From assembly GCF_021310995.1 (NCBI RefSeq), contig NZ_CP054150.1, positions 310,001 through 374,000 of the forward strand: a stretch of 64,000 nucleotides of DNA. Direction: 5' to 3'. The notes beneath the pieces are model-generated. The model was not told the origin of the DNA, did not search any database, and saw nothing but the letters and a program-made list of their open reading frames with translations. Of this stretch, positions 26,392 through 38,096 are shown piece by piece. Every line of letters begins with the position of its first letter. Within the stretch, counting starts at the first letter, position 1. The stretch comes from Agrobacterium vaccinii (GTDB taxonomy: Bacteria; Pseudomonadota; Alphaproteobacteria; Rhizobiales; Rhizobiaceae). The position numbers were made by a program, and so were the translations under genes.

Positions 26392-27999
26392 TTGGGGCAG
26401 GAATTGCCAACAGATCATACGCGAAAGGCCACAGGCGGAAGCTTGGCAGGCCGGTTGCGTTTTGCTGGTCTTGACCAAGACCAGTGCGATCTGCTGCGCC
26501 GTTACCGCACCATGCTGGAGCCCCACGTCAAGGCGGGCCTGCGCGACCTGATGGTTCGCTTCCAGTCCATGCCCGACTGTTCCCCTTCTTTCGAAAGTGA
26601 AAACCAGCTCGACCGTCTGCACGACCTCCAGACCGCGCATTGGAGCGTTTTGACGGACGCCCGTTTCGACGCTGTCTATGCGGAACGGATCAAGGTTCTG
26701 TCCGACACCGAAAGCCGCATGGGTCTCGACCCGCGCTGGCACGTGGCCGGTCATGCGGTAGTTCTTGAAAATCTTCTGGGCGGATTGATTGCGCAAAACG
26801 CGCCCCGCTCCATTCTGCCCGGCAATCGCAAGCGTCAGCGCGAACTGGCCGAAGCCGTCAAGGCCGTCGTCCGGCTGGTGATGGTCGATACCGAAATTGC
26901 CGTGTCGCTGCGTTTCAACGAATTGCGCCTTCGCCACACCCAGGAACTGGCCAAGCAGCGCGAAGGCGACCAGGCCGATGCCAAGCGGCTTCTGGGCGAT
27001 GCACTGAATGCATTTGCAGCCGGTGACCTGACCGCGCGCATCATCGGCGACATTCCCGACGTCTACCGCGATCTGGCAGAGGCCTTCAACAGCGCGCTGG
27101 AAAAGATCGAAGCTTCTATGGCTGCGGCGCAGGCCGGTGTGCGCGATGCGCAGACCGCAACCGAGCGCATGGCAGGCGAGGGCCGTACTATGGCCGCGCA
27201 GTCCTCGCAGCAGGCACAAAGGTTTACCGGTGCTTCCGATACGCTGGGCGCCGTTATCGGCGAAGTGCGCACCAGCAGCGAGCGCATTCAGGCCGCAGAA
27301 AATGCAATGACACAGGCCCGCACGGCGGCAACCGAAAGCGGCACCGCCGTCGGTGAAGCCATCAGCGCCATGGCCGGTATCGAACAATCCGCCGAGCAGA
27401 TCGGTCGCATCATCGGCTCCATCGACGAGATTGCCTTCCAGACGAACTTGCTTGCACTCAATGCAGGCATTGAGGCGGCACGCGCTGGCGAAAGCGGTCG
27501 CGGTTTTGCCGTGGTGGCGCAGGAAGTGCGCGCCTTGGCGCAGCGTTCTGCCGATGCCGCACGCGAAATCAAGAACCTCGTCAACGGCACGAAAACGCAG
27601 GTGGACGCAGGAGTTCGCATGGTCAACCGCACCCAGGAAGCCATCGGCGGCGTTGTTCGCCAGGTCTCCGGCGTCAGCGACATGATCGGCGATGTGGCCC
27701 GTCGCACCGGTGAAAACGTCACCAGCCTGCAGGGCGTTGCGGTGGAACTCAATGCCATCGGCGCGGAGACGGACCGTTCCGCCAGCCGCCTGACGACGGC
27801 TTCGCAGGACGCAGACGACCTGCACACAGTCATTCTCGAGCTGGGCCGGACCGTGCGGGAATTCCGCATTGCCCGCCAGATGAACGCGGTGGAGCAGCCG
27901 ATCACGAGACAACATCAGCAAAACGTGGCGACCATGCGCGAAGAGCCCATGGACTATGGCTACGTGCACCAACAATTCAGACGCCAAGGAGTGATTTGA
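26392..27999 (+). CDS. icpA: Soluble globin-coupled methyl-accepting chemotaxis protein (IcpA-type)
   Basis: 535 residues with no transmembrane segment. TTG at 26392 has GGGGA seven bases upstream; an alternative TTG is at 26404. Residues about 20-165 form a protoglobin-like sensor domain ([18 protein letters not shown], then [17 protein letters not shown], with His candidates for the proximal ligand). A HAMP-like segment ([18 protein letters not shown]) leads into the MCP signalling domain with tip [22 protein letters not shown]. In Sinorhizobium the first che-operon gene, icpA, encodes a cytoplasmic receptor of this type. Whether heme is bound here is not proven. Overlaps cheS (TGATG). Confidence 0.92.
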   Translation: MGQELPTDHTRKATGGSLAGRLRFAGLDQDQCDLLRRYRTMLEPHVKAGLRDLMVRFQSMPDCSPSFESENQLDRLHDLQTAHWSVLTDARFDAVYAERIKVLSDTESRMGLDPRWHVAGHAVVLENLLGGLIAQNAPRSILPGNRKRQRELAEAVKAVVRLVMVDTEIAVSLRFNELRLRHTQELAKQREGDQADAKRLLGDALNAFAAGDLTARIIGDIPDVYRDLAEAFNSALEKIEASMAAAQAGVRDAQTATERMAGEGRTMAAQSSQQAQRFTGASDTLGAVIGEVRTSSERIQAAENAMTQARTAATESGTAVGEAISAMAGIEQSAEQIGRIIGSIDEIAFQTNLLALNAGIEAARAGESGRGFAVVAQEVRALAQRSADAAREIKNLVNGTKTQVDAGVRMVNRTQEAIGGVVRQVSGVSDMIGDVARRTGENVTSLQGVAVELNAIGAETDRSASRLTTASQDADDLHTVILELGRTVREFRIARQMNAVEQPITRQHQQNVATMREEPMDYGYVHQQFRRQGVI

Positions 28000-28298
28000 T
28001 GGCAGGCAGGAAAGCAGCGCAGTCGACATTGAAATTGTCACCGGTGCTGGACCTCAATCAGGCATCCGTCTTGCACGGAAAACTGATGGAAATGAGGGGT
28101 GCCCCGCTTGCGGTGGATGCCTCCGAGGTCGAGCGCGTGGGCGTGCAGTGCGCCCAGGTCTTGATGGCAGGCGTCAAGGCTTGGGAAGCCGACGGCAAGT
28201 CATTCACATTTTCCAAGGCATCCGATGCCTTTGACAAAACCCTTAAACTGATCGGCATGGACATCGATCATATGCTCCCGAAGGAGATGCAGAAATGA
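27999..28298 (+). CDS. cheS: Chemotaxis accessory protein CheS (STAS-like)
   Basis: 99 residues. ATG at 27999 shares its A with the icpA stop, and AAGGAG lies upstream. The layout is a small STAS-like domain: LSPVLDLNQASVLHGKLMEM, then LAVDASEVERVGVQCAQVLMAG, then FSKASDAFDKTLKLIGM. In S. meliloti the equivalent (formerly orf2) binds CheA and speeds dephosphorylation of the sink regulator CheY1. The position directly before cheY1 and cheA supports the same job. Overlaps cheY1 by four bases. Confidence 0.88.
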   Translation: MAGRKAAQSTLKLSPVLDLNQASVLHGKLMEMRGAPLAVDASEVERVGVQCAQVLMAGVKAWEADGKSFTFSKASDAFDKTLKLIGMDIDHMLPKEMQK

Positions 28299-28660
28299 AG
28301 AAGAAGGTTCTGACCGTCGACGACTCCAGAACGATCCGCAATATGCTGCTATTGACGCTGAACAATGCCGGTTTTGAGACCATTCAGGCAGAAGACGGCA
28401 TCGAAGGGCTGGAAGTGCTGGAAGGCTGCCAGCCGGATGTCATCGTCACCGACATCAACATGCCGCGTCTTGATGGCTTCGGCTTCATCGAGGGCGTTCG
28501 TCGCAACGAAAAGTACCGTGCGATCCCCATCCTCGTGCTGACCACCGAAAGCGATGCCGAGAAGAAAAATCGTGCCCGCCAGGCAGGCGCTACCGGCTGG
28601 ATCGTCAAGCCGTTCGACCCTGCAAAGCTGATCGATGCCATTGAACGCGTAACTGCCTGA
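28295..28660 (+). CDS. cheY1: Chemotaxis response regulator CheY1
   Basis: 121-residue single receiver domain. Acidic pair D9-D10, phospho-acceptor D53 in VTDINMPRLDG, a Thr in the LTTES strand, and Lys in KPFDP complete the active site. In the rhizobial two-CheY system, CheY1 acts mainly as a phosphate sink while CheY2 slows the motor. Follows cheS with an ATGA overlap. Confidence 0.94.
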   Translation: MKKKVLTVDDSRTIRNMLLLTLNNAGFETIQAEDGIEGLEVLEGCQPDVIVTDINMPRLDGFGFIEGVRRNEKYRAIPILVLTTESDAEKKNRARQAGATGWIVKPFDPAKLIDAIERVTA

Positions 28661-28676
28661 TACGGGACCACACACG

Positions 28677-30923
28677 ATGGATATGAACGAAATCAAAGAA
28701 ATCTTTTTCCAGGAGTGCGAGGAGCAACTCGCTGAACTGGAATCGGGTCTTCTGAAATTAAATGACGGCGACCGCGACCCGGAAACCGTGAATGCTGTGT
28801 TTCGTGCCGTTCATTCCATCAAGGGTGGAGCGGGTGCATTCGGTCTCGAAGATCTCGTGGCCTTCGCCCATGTTTTCGAAACGACACTGGATTGCGTACG
28901 CTCGAACAAGCTCGAGCCCGATCAGGACGTTCTGAAGGTCATGCTGAAATCGGCTGACGTTCTGGCCGATCTGACCAATGCCGCCCGTGATGGTGGCAGC
29001 GTTGAGGAAGGCCGTACACGCGGTCTGGTCAAGGAACTGGAAGCGCTTGCCAACGGCGAAAAGGTGTCGCCCGGTGCAGCAGAACCAGCCGCACCAAAGG
29101 CCGCAGCGCCTGCACCGGTTGCAGCAGCACCGGCCCCGACAGACGACAGCGGCTTCCAGCCCGTCGCCTTCTCCTTCGGCGATTTTGAAGACGACACGGT
29201 TCCATTGATGGAAACACCGTCCTTCAACGTCGTCTTCAAGCCGCAGAACTCGCTCTATGCCAAGGGTAACGAAGCAGCACTTCTGCTGCGCGACCTTTCG
29301 CGCATCGGCGAGATGAGCATCAACTGCGACATGAGCAACCTGCCTGCGCTCGAAAACATCGAGCCGGAAGCGGCCTATTTCCAGTGGAAGATCACGATCA
29401 AGACGGACAAGGGCGCCGCTGGCATCCGCACCGTGTTCGAGTTCGCGGAATGGGATTGCGATCTGGAAATCACCGAGATCGTCGCCGAAGCCCCGCCTGA
29501 AGAAGAACTGCCGATGATACCGGTGCCGTTCGATCTTTCGGTACTGGATGAAGTTGCCGACGAACCAGCCGTCATGTCTGCTGGCGCAGAAGAGACGATT
29601 GCTGCAAAGACCGTTGCAACAGCCGTTGCCGCGACCGAAGTCACGCGCACCGTTTCTGCCGCTGCCGAGAAGAAGGAAGCACCGGCTGCCGCCGCTGCTG
29701 CCGCAAACGCCAGCGCCGGTCAGACCATCCGCGTCGATCTCGACCGCGTCGACCGCCTCATCAACCTCGTTGGCGAGCTCGTCATCAACCAGGCGATGCT
29801 GTCGCAGAGCGTCATCGAGAACGACACGACCGGCACATCTGCCGTGAACATGGGTCTGGAAGAACTCCAGCAGCTGACGCGTGAAATTCAGGATAGCGTC
29901 ATGGCCATCCGCGCGCAGCCTGTGAAGCCTGTCTTCCAGCGCATGTCGCGTATCGTTCGCGAAGTGGCCGACATGATTGGCAAGCAGATCCGTCTGATCA
30001 CCGAGGGTGAAAACACCGAAGTGGACAAGACGGTCATCGACAAGCTGGCCGAGCCGCTGACGCACATGATCCGTAATGCCGTCGACCACGGCATCGAAAC
30101 ACCTGAAAAGCGCGAAGCCGCAGGCAAGAACCCTGAGGGCACCGTCAAGCTGACGGCGAAGCACCGTTCGGGCCGCATTCTGATCGAACTGGCCGACGAC
30201 GGCGCGGGTATCAACCGCGAGCGCGTTCGTCAGAAGGCCATCGACAACGATCTGATCGCTGCCGATGCCAACCTGACGGATGAGGAAATTGACAACCTGA
30301 TCTTCGCACCGGGCTTCTCCACCGCCGACAAGATTTCCGACATTTCGGGTCGTGGCGTCGGCATGGACGTGGTCAAGCGCTCGATCCAGGCACTCGGTGG
30401 CCGCATCAGCATCACCTCGCGTCCGGGTCTCGGCTCCACCTTCACCATGAGCCTTCCGCTGACGCTGGCCGTTCTCGATGGCATGGTGGTGACGGTTGCT
30501 GGCCAGACACTGGTCGTGCCTTTGACGGCGATTGTCGAAACATTGCAGCCGGAAGCCGTGAACATTCACTCCTTCGGTTCCAACCAGCGCCTGATCTCCA
30601 TCCGCAACTCCTTCTGCCCGCTGGTGGACGTCGGTCGCATTCTCAACTTCCGCGCCACCCAGGCAAACCCGGTCGACGGTGTTGCCCTTCTGGTGGAATC
30701 GGAAGGTGGCGGTCAGCGCGCTCTGATGGTCGATGCCATCCAGGGTCAGCGTCAGGTCGTGATCAAATCGCTGGAAGCCAACTACACCCACGTTCCGGGC
30801 ATTGCTGCCGCAACCATCCTTGGCGATGGCCGCGTGGCTCTCATTCTGGATGTGGATGCCGTTGTCGGCGCGTCTCGTGGCCAGTCGCTCAAGCAAGAGA
30901 TGTCTCTTGCGGTAGCCGGTTGA
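28677..30923 (+). CDS. cheA: Chemotaxis histidine kinase CheA
   Basis: 748 residues. The P1 domain has phospho-acceptor His46 in AVHSIKGGAGAFG. An Ala/Pro-rich linker at about 125-155 leads to a P2-like region of regulator docking, followed by another Ala-rich linker at about 300-345. The P3 dimerisation helices begin DLDRVDRLINLVGELVINQAML. The P4 ATPase has N-box RNAVDHGIETPEKR and G-box GRGVGMDVV. The CheW-like P5 domain occupies the last 140 residues. Phosphorylates CheY1, CheY2 and CheB. No cheW gene follows, unlike in Sinorhizobium, so CheW must be encoded elsewhere. Confidence 0.97.
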   Translation: MDMNEIKEIFFQECEEQLAELESGLLKLNDGDRDPETVNAVFRAVHSIKGGAGAFGLEDLVAFAHVFETTLDCVRSNKLEPDQDVLKVMLKSADVLADLTNAARDGGSVEEGRTRGLVKELEALANGEKVSPGAAEPAAPKAAAPAPVAAAPAPTDDSGFQPVAFSFGDFEDDTVPLMETPSFNVVFKPQNSLYAKGNEAALLLRDLSRIGEMSINCDMSNLPALENIEPEAAYFQWKITIKTDKGAAGIRTVFEFAEWDCDLEITEIVAEAPPEEELPMIPVPFDLSVLDEVADEPAVMSAGAEETIAAKTVATAVAATEVTRTVSAAAEKKEAPAAAAAAANASAGQTIRVDLDRVDRLINLVGELVINQAMLSQSVIENDTTGTSAVNMGLEELQQLTREIQDSVMAIRAQPVKPVFQRMSRIVREVADMIGKQIRLITEGENTEVDKTVIDKLAEPLTHMIRNAVDHGIETPEKREAAGKNPEGTVKLTAKHRSGRILIELADDGAGINRERVRQKAIDNDLIAADANLTDEEIDNLIFAPGFSTADKISDISGRGVGMDVVKRSIQALGGRISITSRPGLGSTFTMSLPLTLAVLDGMVVTVAGQTLVVPLTAIVETLQPEAVNIHSFGSNQRLISIRNSFCPLVDVGRILNFRATQANPVDGVALLVESEGGGQRALMVDAIQGQRQVVIKSLEANYTHVPGIAAATILGDGRVALILDVDAVVGASRGQSLKQEMSLAVAG

Positions 30924-30935
30924 AAGTAGTGATGA

Positions 30936-31844
30936 ATGACAGCGCTCAAGTTTAACGATACACGCCTATCCCCGGACGAAGTGCTGGCCAGCGGAGAATA
31001 TCCGCTGACACGCCGCGACCTGTCCGAAATCGCCGCGATGATCTATGCCGATGCCGGCATCTATCTGAACGACACCAAGGCGTCGCTCGTTTATTCGCGA
31101 CTGTCCAAGCACATCCGCAATCTGGGTATTTCCGGTTTTCGGGAATACTGCACCCTCGTGTCGTCCCAGGAAGGCGCCCATGCCCGTCGCGAGATGCTGT
31201 CGCATCTGACGACGAACTTCACGCGCTTCTTCCGCGAAAACCACCACTTCGAGAATCTGCGCGATGAGGTTCTTCCAGGGCTCATCAACCGTGCGAAAGC
31301 CGGTGGACGTGTTCGTATCTGGTCTGCCGCATGTTCCGATGGGCAGGAGCCCTATTCGATCGCCTTGACGGTTCTGGGCATGTTTCCCAACGCCGCCGAA
31401 TACGACTTCCGCATTCTGGCAACCGATATCGACCCCAAAATTCTGGCGCAGGCCAGAGCCGGGGTCTATGACGAAAACGCACTGGAAACCGTCACGCCTG
31501 CCATGCGCAAGCAATGGTTCCAGGACGTGGATGTCGCCGGTCGCCGCAAGTTTCAGATCAGCGACAAGGTCAAGAAGTTGATCACCTTCAACGAGCTGAA
31601 CCTCATGACGCAATGGCCCTTCAAGGGCGGTTTCGACGTGATCTTCTGCCGCAACGTGGTGATCTATTTCGATGAGCCGACACAGGTGAAAATCTGGGCA
31701 CGTTTTGCCGGTCTTCTGCCGGAAGGCGGCCATCTCTATATCGGCCACTCCGAACGGGTCTCGGGCGACCCGAAGGCGCTGTTCGATAATACCGGCATCA
31801 CGACCTATAAATACATCGGCAAACCGGGCGGGAGGAAAGCATGA
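30936..31844 (+). CDS. cheR: Chemoreceptor glutamate methyltransferase CheR
   Basis: 302 residues with the N-terminal helical domain ([20 protein letters not shown]) and the SAM-binding domain with [17 protein letters not shown], equivalent to the usual SAGCSTGEEPYS motif, and [13 protein letters not shown]. Methylates receptor glutamates for adaptation. Starts 12 bases after cheA and overlaps cheB by four bases. Confidence 0.96.
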   Translation: MTALKFNDTRLSPDEVLASGEYPLTRRDLSEIAAMIYADAGIYLNDTKASLVYSRLSKHIRNLGISGFREYCTLVSSQEGAHARREMLSHLTTNFTRFFRENHHFENLRDEVLPGLINRAKAGGRVRIWSAACSDGQEPYSIALTVLGMFPNAAEYDFRILATDIDPKILAQARAGVYDENALETVTPAMRKQWFQDVDVAGRRKFQISDKVKKLITFNELNLMTQWPFKGGFDVIFCRNVVIYFDEPTQVKIWARFAGLLPEGGHLYIGHSERVSGDPKALFDNTGITTYKYIGKPGGRKA

Positions 31845-32896
31845 GCGCACCCGCCAGAGTCCTCGTCGTCGATGATTCCCCGACGATGCGCGGCCTGATT
31901 TCGGCTGTCCTGAAAGCCGACCCCGATGTTCAAGTGGTGGGCCAGGCGGGCAACGCCATGGAAGCGCGCGCCGCGATCAAGGAGCTCAATCCTGATGTCG
32001 TGACGCTGGATATCGAGATGCCAGAGATGAACGGTCTCGAGTTTCTGGAAAAGATCATGCGGCTTCGGCCTATGCCCGTCATCATGGTCTCGACGCTGAC
32101 GCATCGCGGTGCCGGTGCTTCGCTGGCGGCGCTTGAAATCGGCGCGTTCGATTGCGTCGGCAAGCCAGCGCCGGGCGACAGCAGGCCGTTTGGCGATCTG
32201 GCCGAGAAGGTCAAGGCCGCCGCACGTTCGCAGCATCAGAGCTATCGCAGCGTCGAGGTGGAAAAACCCGTTGCGTCGCTGCCCATGGCGGTCAGCGATT
32301 ACCGCGTCGGTCGCAAGATCGTCGCCATCGGTTCTTCGACCGGCGGTGTCGAGGCTCTGATCTCCGTTTTACAGAAATTCCCGGCCAATTGCCCACCCAC
32401 CGTCATCACGCAGCACATGCCATCGACGTTCACGAAAAGCTTTGCTGAGCGTCTGAACAGACTGTGCGCACCGGTGGTGGAAGAGGCAACCGATGGGGCG
32501 CGTCTCCAGACCGGGAAAATATATCTTGCACCGGGCGGGGAGCGCCATTTGCAGGTCGTTAATCATTCCGCACCAAGTTGCAGGCTTTTGGAAAAAGAAC
32601 CTGTTAATGGCCATCGTCCGTCCGTTGATGTTCTGTTCGATTCCGTGGCCGAACTCGCCGGACGCAATGCCGTTGGTGTCATCCTGACCGGAATGGGGCG
32701 GGACGGTGCTGCCGGACTGCTGAAGATGCGCCATGCCGGTGCGCGCACGATCGGCCAAAACGAAAAAACCTGCGTCGTTTATGGCATGCCACGCGTTGCT
32801 CATGAGCTTGGTGCCGTCGAACAACAATTTCCGCTCAACGCCATCGGCGAAGAAATTCTGAAACTTACTGCTGCCCGAAAAGAAGGTTCCGACTAA
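31841..32896 (+). CDS. cheB: Chemotaxis response regulator glutamate methylesterase CheB
   Basis: 351 residues. An N-terminal receiver domain with D11-D12 and phospho-acceptor D57 ([12 protein letters not shown]) is joined to a C-terminal methylesterase with the Ser-His-Asp triad: Ser in AIGSSTGG, His in ITQHMP, Asp in [11 protein letters not shown]. Removes methyl groups from receptors when phosphorylated by CheA. Its stop overlaps the start of cheY2 (TAATG). Confidence 0.97.
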   Translation: MSAPARVLVVDDSPTMRGLISAVLKADPDVQVVGQAGNAMEARAAIKELNPDVVTLDIEMPEMNGLEFLEKIMRLRPMPVIMVSTLTHRGAGASLAALEIGAFDCVGKPAPGDSRPFGDLAEKVKAAARSQHQSYRSVEVEKPVASLPMAVSDYRVGRKIVAIGSSTGGVEALISVLQKFPANCPPTVITQHMPSTFTKSFAERLNRLCAPVVEEATDGARLQTGKIYLAPGGERHLQVVNHSAPSCRLLEKEPVNGHRPSVDVLFDSVAELAGRNAVGVILTGMGRDGAAGLLKMRHAGARTIGQNEKTCVVYGMPRVAHELGAVEQQFPLNAIGEEILKLTAARKEGSD

Positions 32897-33285
32897 TGTC
32901 TCTTGCAGAAAAAATCAAAGTTCTGATCGTTGACGATCAGGTCACAAGCCGCCTCCTGCTCAGTGATGCACTGACGCAGCTCGGCTTCAAGCAGATCACC
33001 TCCGCTGGCGATGGCGAGCAGGGCATGAAGATCATGGAGCAGCAGCCCCATCATCTCGTGATCTCCGACTTCAACATGCCCAAGATGGATGGCCTCGGCT
33101 TCTTGCAGGCGGTTCGCACGAACCCCACCACCAAGAAGGCAGCCTTCATCATTCTGACCGCGCAGGGTGACCGCGCGCTGGTTCAGAAGGCGGCACAGCT
33201 GGGCGCCAACAACGTTCTGGCCAAGCCATTCTCCATCGACAAGATGAAGGCGGCAATCGAAGCCGTATTTGGATCCTTGAAATGA
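32896..33285 (+). CDS. cheY2: Chemotaxis response regulator CheY2
   Basis: 129-residue receiver. Acidic pair D13-D14, phospho-acceptor D58 in [12 protein letters not shown], Thr in ILTAQ and Lys in AKPFS form the active site. The second CheY of the operon is the motor-acting one in rhizobia; it binds FliM and slows rotation. Overlaps cheD by four bases. Confidence 0.94.
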   Translation: MSLAEKIKVLIVDDQVTSRLLLSDALTQLGFKQITSAGDGEQGMKIMEQQPHHLVISDFNMPKMDGLGFLQAVRTNPTTKKAAFIILTAQGDRALVQKAAQLGANNVLAKPFSIDKMKAAIEAVFGSLK

Positions 33286-33827
33286 TCGAAACCGCAGCCA
33301 AGCGCGTACATATTATCCAAGGCGAGTATAAAATCGCCAATGATCCCGATGTGGTCCTGACGACCATTCTCGGTTCGTGCGTGGCTGCGTGTCTCAGAGA
33401 CCCTGTTGCGGGCGTCGGCGGCATGAACCATTTTCTGCTGCCGGGGACAGGGGGCATGGGGGGCGGAGATGCAACCCGTTATGGGGTGCATCTCATGGAA
33501 TTGCTGATCAACGGCTTGCTCAAGCAGGGAGCACGCCGCGATCGGCTCGAGGCAAAGATTTTCGGCGGGGCGAAAACCATTGCCAGCTTCTCGAATGTCG
33601 GCGAACAGAACGCCGCATTCGCGGTGCAATTTCTAAAGGATGAAGGCATTCGTCTGCTGGGGCAGTCGACCGGGGGGGACTCGGGCCGCAAGGTAGAGTT
33701 CTGGCCGGTCTCCGGTCGTGCGCGTCAGCATCCGCTCAGCGGTGCCGAAGCACAGTCGACGGTCGCGCTGGAAAGACGTCCAGCACCGGCGCCGAAGCCA
33801 GTGGCCAACGATATCGAGTTTTTCTGA
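33282..33827 (+). CDS. cheD: Chemoreceptor glutamine deamidase CheD
   Basis: 181 residues. The catalytic triad is visible: Cys in [10 protein letters not shown], His in [10 protein letters not shown], and Thr in LTTILG. Deamidates receptor glutamines to allow later methylation. The [12 protein letters not shown] loop and KIFGGAKT are typical. Coupled to cheY2 by an ATGA overlap. Confidence 0.96.
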   Translation: MIETAAKRVHIIQGEYKIANDPDVVLTTILGSCVAACLRDPVAGVGGMNHFLLPGTGGMGGGDATRYGVHLMELLINGLLKQGARRDRLEAKIFGGAKTIASFSNVGEQNAAFAVQFLKDEGIRLLGQSTGGDSGRKVEFWPVSGRARQHPLSGAEAQSTVALERRPAPAPKPVANDIEFF

Positions 33828-33931
33828 CACGGCGTATAAGGGCGATTTGCTCACGCCGTACCATCATTTTTGTTTGAGTTTCGAACCGGGTAAAAACCTC
33901 TCGGTCCGCAATTCCGGCCACGGAGTATTTT

Positions 33932-34315
33932 ATGCAGATCGCCGAGCACATAGATCTTTCAACTTTCGACGAGGCGCTGCCCGATGTGCTGATGCGGGTC
34001 GTTTCCGAATTGCACGACGTGGCCTATCTCATCGAACGTATCGAGCCGCAATTGCTCGAAGCGACCAATGGTGCGGTGACGACCGAGGGTATGCGGCTGT
34101 TGCAGGGCATCGACCTTGCCGTCCAGAAGACGCGCGGCCTTGCCGAATTCATCGACACCATCACCGGCTCCATTCCGATCGACTGGGTCGTGGATGTCTC
34201 CACGGCACTCAGCCTCGTCAAGCTGGCGGAAATGCAGAAGGCTCTGGGCGCTGGCCTGCGCCACGGTCATTCGCAGCCGCTCGACAAGGTCTCCGGCGAC
34301 ATCGACCTGTTCTAG
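33932..34315 (+). CDS. cheT: Chemotaxis protein CheT with CheZ-like DxxxQ motif
   Basis: 127-residue mostly helical soluble protein. The segment GIDLAVQKTRGL places a DxxxQ motif at D61-Q65, the same spacing used by CheZ-type phosphatases to attack phospho-CheY. The last che-operon gene in S. meliloti (formerly orf10) has been named CheT and linked to CheY dephosphorylation and adaptation, and this gene sits in the same place, 104 bases after cheD. The name follows position and motif; activity is not shown here. Confidence 0.85.
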   Translation: MQIAEHIDLSTFDEALPDVLMRVVSELHDVAYLIERIEPQLLEATNGAVTTEGMRLLQGIDLAVQKTRGLAEFIDTITGSIPIDWVVDVSTALSLVKLAEMQKALGAGLRHGHSQPLDKVSGDIDLF

Positions 34316-34328
34316 AATGTGTCCCTAC

Positions 34329-34360
34329 ATGGCGGGCAAACAGATTATCTGCCCGCCTGA
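34329..34360 (+). terminator. Hairpin at the end of the chemotaxis operon
   Basis: GGCGGGCA at 34331-34338 pairs with TGCCCGCC at 34350-34357. The stem is strong, but no proper T-run follows, so termination efficiency is uncertain. Confidence 0.55.
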
Positions 34361-34520
34361 TCGTAATTTCAGCAGCAATTCCATACAATTTTGAGTAAAG
34401 TCACGCTGATTTCGTGCAAGTAAAGCGCCGCACAAGCTTCGACGTATTAATCTCCACTCCGATTTAACACAGCTATTGGTTCGTTGCCCTTTGGGCACGC
34501 CAGCTCCGGGGTCTTGATTG

Positions 34521-36572
34521 ATGAACAGTGTCGCAAACGTTGGTTCTTCCAGCTCGCTTTTTCTAAACCTTCTTGAACTGGCCAAATCTCAACGCCTTGC
34601 GCTGGGCGACGTGTTCAAGTTTGCCGAAAGCTTCAGCGCGGAAGGCCGCAAGGGCGAGGCGGTCGAGCTTTACAAGACGTGGCTCGCCTTTAACGAAGCG
34701 CACCCCGGCGCGCAGATGGTCTATTTCAACTATTCCGTCATGCTGCGTCAGCTCAATGACATCCCCGGCTCCATCAACGCCATGCGCGCCGCCCTGAAGA
34801 TCGACCCCATGTTCGGGCCTGCCCAAATCAATCTCGGCCGCGCCTTCGAAGACAGCGGCTCTTTCCCGCAGGCGATCCAGCAATGGAGAAGCTTTGTCGA
34901 GAGCACGTCCGAGACGACGCCCGACCGCCTGTCCTACCGTGTCATGGCGATGCAGCACATAGGTCGCGTGATGGAAAATGCCGGACTTCTGGAAGAAGCC
35001 GAGACCATTCTGTGGGATGCCATGGAGCTTCGCCCGGAAAAGACCGAGACCGGACAGCACTGGAGTGCCATCCGTCAACGTCAGTGCAAATGGCCGATCA
35101 TCACCTCCTCCAGCCATGTCACGCAACGCCAGATGATCGATTCCATGTCGCCGCTGACGCTGGGATGCTATGCCGACGACCCGATGTTCCAGTTGGCGCG
35201 TGCCTATGAATACAACAAGAGCTTCGTCGGTCGTCTCGACCTGCGCAATTTCCCGCGCAAAACGGTCAAGCAGAAGACCGGCACGGGCCAGCGCTTGCGT
35301 GTCGGCTATGTCTCTTCCGACCTGCGCGACCACGCCGTTGGATTTGCGCTGCGCGAAATGCTGGAACTGCATGACAAGACGAGCGTCGAAATTCACGCTT
35401 ACTATTGCGGCGACCCGGTTGCCAACGATGCGACGCAGACGCGCATGAAGGCGGCGGTCGATGTGTGGCACGACATCGGCACGTTGACCGATGAGGCTGC
35501 GGCCCGCCAGATCGCCAACGACGAGATCGACATCCTGATCGACGTCAACGGCTATACCAAGCATGCGCGCACCAAGATTTTCGGCTACCGTCCGGCGCCG
35601 GTCATCGTCAATTTCTGCGGCTATCCCGGCTCCATGGGCTCGCCGTTCCACCAGTACATGATTGCCGACGCACAGATCGTGCCGCCTTCGAGCGAGATTT
35701 ATTACTCCGAAAAGGTTCTGCGGATCGCCTGCAACCAGCCGATCGACCGCAAGCGTCTCATCGCCGAAAAGCCGTCGCGTGAAAAAGCCGGTCTGCCGGA
35801 AAACGCCTTCGTGTTCGCCTGCTTCAACGGCATGCAGAAGATCACGGCGGGTACGTTCGAACAGTGGAAGTCCATTTTGACAGCGACGCCGGGCAGCATT
35901 CTGTGGATGCTCAGCGGCAACGAAAAGGCCGACCAGCGTCTGCTGGCCATGTTCGTGGCAGCCGGAATCGACGCCGAGCGGATCATCTTTGCGCCAAAGG
36001 CGGCCAATGCCGAGCATCTGGCCCGCATCGGCGTCGCCGATCTCTTCCTCGACACCTTCCCCTACGGCGCGCACTCGACGGCAGCCGACTCGCTGACGGT
36101 CGGGCTTCCCGTGCTGACCTTCCCCGGCAAGAGCTTTGCATCACGCTTCTGCGCAAGCGTCGTTGCCGCAACCGGCGTGCCTGAACTGATCTGCGATGGT
36201 CCGCAGGATTACGTCGCCAAGGCGATTGCCTATGCCAAGAACCCGGCTGCGCTGAAACTGATCAGGGACAAGCTTCAGGCCAACCGCGAAACGAGTGCAC
36301 TGCGCGACATTCCGGGTCTGGCCCGTCGTCTGGAAGAGCTGTACTGGCAGATGCAGGGTGAGGCCGAACGCGGCGAAACACCGGTTCCAGACTTCCGCAA
36401 CATGGATGTCTACTACGAAATCGGTTCGGAACTCGTTCTGGAAAATCTCGAATTCGTCGATGAGGCGACCTATCGCGCGCGTTACCTCGAGAAGATGCTC
36501 GAGTGGCACGCCTTCTCCGACATTCCACATGATGCACGGTTGTGGACGCCTGAAGCCTCGGCTACGGCTTGA
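34521..36572 (+). CDS. TPR-SPINDLY-type glycosyltransferase (GT41-like), 683 aa
   Basis: ATG at 34521 is used; an in-frame TTG precedes it. Residues 1-190 are helical TPR-like repeats (AQINLGRAFEDSGSFPQAIQQW). The C-terminal 430 residues match the SPINDLY/O-GlcNAc transferase catalytic fold: LRVGYVSSDLRDHAVGFAL, ILIDVNGYTKHART, VNFCGYPGSMGSP, DTFPYGAHSTAADSLTVGLPVL and FASRFCASVV. This family transfers a sugar from a nucleotide donor to Ser/Thr of proteins. Bacterial members near flagellin genes often glycosylate flagellin. Here it precedes glf and a giant Ser/Thr-rich protein. A related gene lies at 49002. Donor and acceptor are not known. Confidence 0.9.
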   Translation: MNSVANVGSSSSLFLNLLELAKSQRLALGDVFKFAESFSAEGRKGEAVELYKTWLAFNEAHPGAQMVYFNYSVMLRQLNDIPGSINAMRAALKIDPMFGPAQINLGRAFEDSGSFPQAIQQWRSFVESTSETTPDRLSYRVMAMQHIGRVMENAGLLEEAETILWDAMELRPEKTETGQHWSAIRQRQCKWPIITSSSHVTQRQMIDSMSPLTLGCYADDPMFQLARAYEYNKSFVGRLDLRNFPRKTVKQKTGTGQRLRVGYVSSDLRDHAVGFALREMLELHDKTSVEIHAYYCGDPVANDATQTRMKAAVDVWHDIGTLTDEAAARQIANDEIDILIDVNGYTKHARTKIFGYRPAPVIVNFCGYPGSMGSPFHQYMIADAQIVPPSSEIYYSEKVLRIACNQPIDRKRLIAEKPSREKAGLPENAFVFACFNGMQKITAGTFEQWKSILTATPGSILWMLSGNEKADQRLLAMFVAAGIDAERIIFAPKAANAEHLARIGVADLFLDTFPYGAHSTAADSLTVGLPVLTFPGKSFASRFCASVVAATGVPELICDGPQDYVAKAIAYAKNPAALKLIRDKLQANRETSALRDIPGLARRLEELYWQMQGEAERGETPVPDFRNMDVYYEIGSELVLENLEFVDEATYRARYLEKMLEWHAFSDIPHDARLWTPEASATA

Positions 36573-36669
36573 CGTCCGAAGTGTCACAAATCGATATCGC
36601 CCCGTAAAGGAATATCGCAAGACTAACGCAGCACACCTGCGCATCCCAGATGTGCGGGTGTGCGTGTAA

Positions 36670-37848
<1,179 letters not shown>

Positions 37849-37882
37849 GCTGAAGACTACTCCAGATTGTTACTCATAATGA

Positions 37883-37912
37883 TCGCCGCGCGGTATCCGC
37901 GCGGCTTTTTAC
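37883..37912 (+). terminator. Rho-independent terminator after glf
   Basis: A perfect 9-bp stem, 37885-37893 with 37897-37905, a 3-base loop and TTTTT. Confidence 0.9.
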
Positions 37913-38096
37913 GTTTTTACGCATCGAAACTGCTCTGCCACGCTGCATGGGTGGGTTTTATATCGATAAAACTGACAGTTTCGCACAAGCAACGAAACCT
38001 AGGATTGCCGGTGACGAATGCCGTCTTCAGCTCTGCTGCAGGCCGGTTGCCTCGTCAGTCTGTTTTCGATCTTGAACTCGCGACCAAGGCCTGCAA

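Noticed and set aside
28758..30896. 712-codon open frame antisense to cheA
   Set aside because: cheA on the plus strand has every CheA domain and motif; the antisense frame is His/Asp/Val-rich shadow sequence produced by codon bias.
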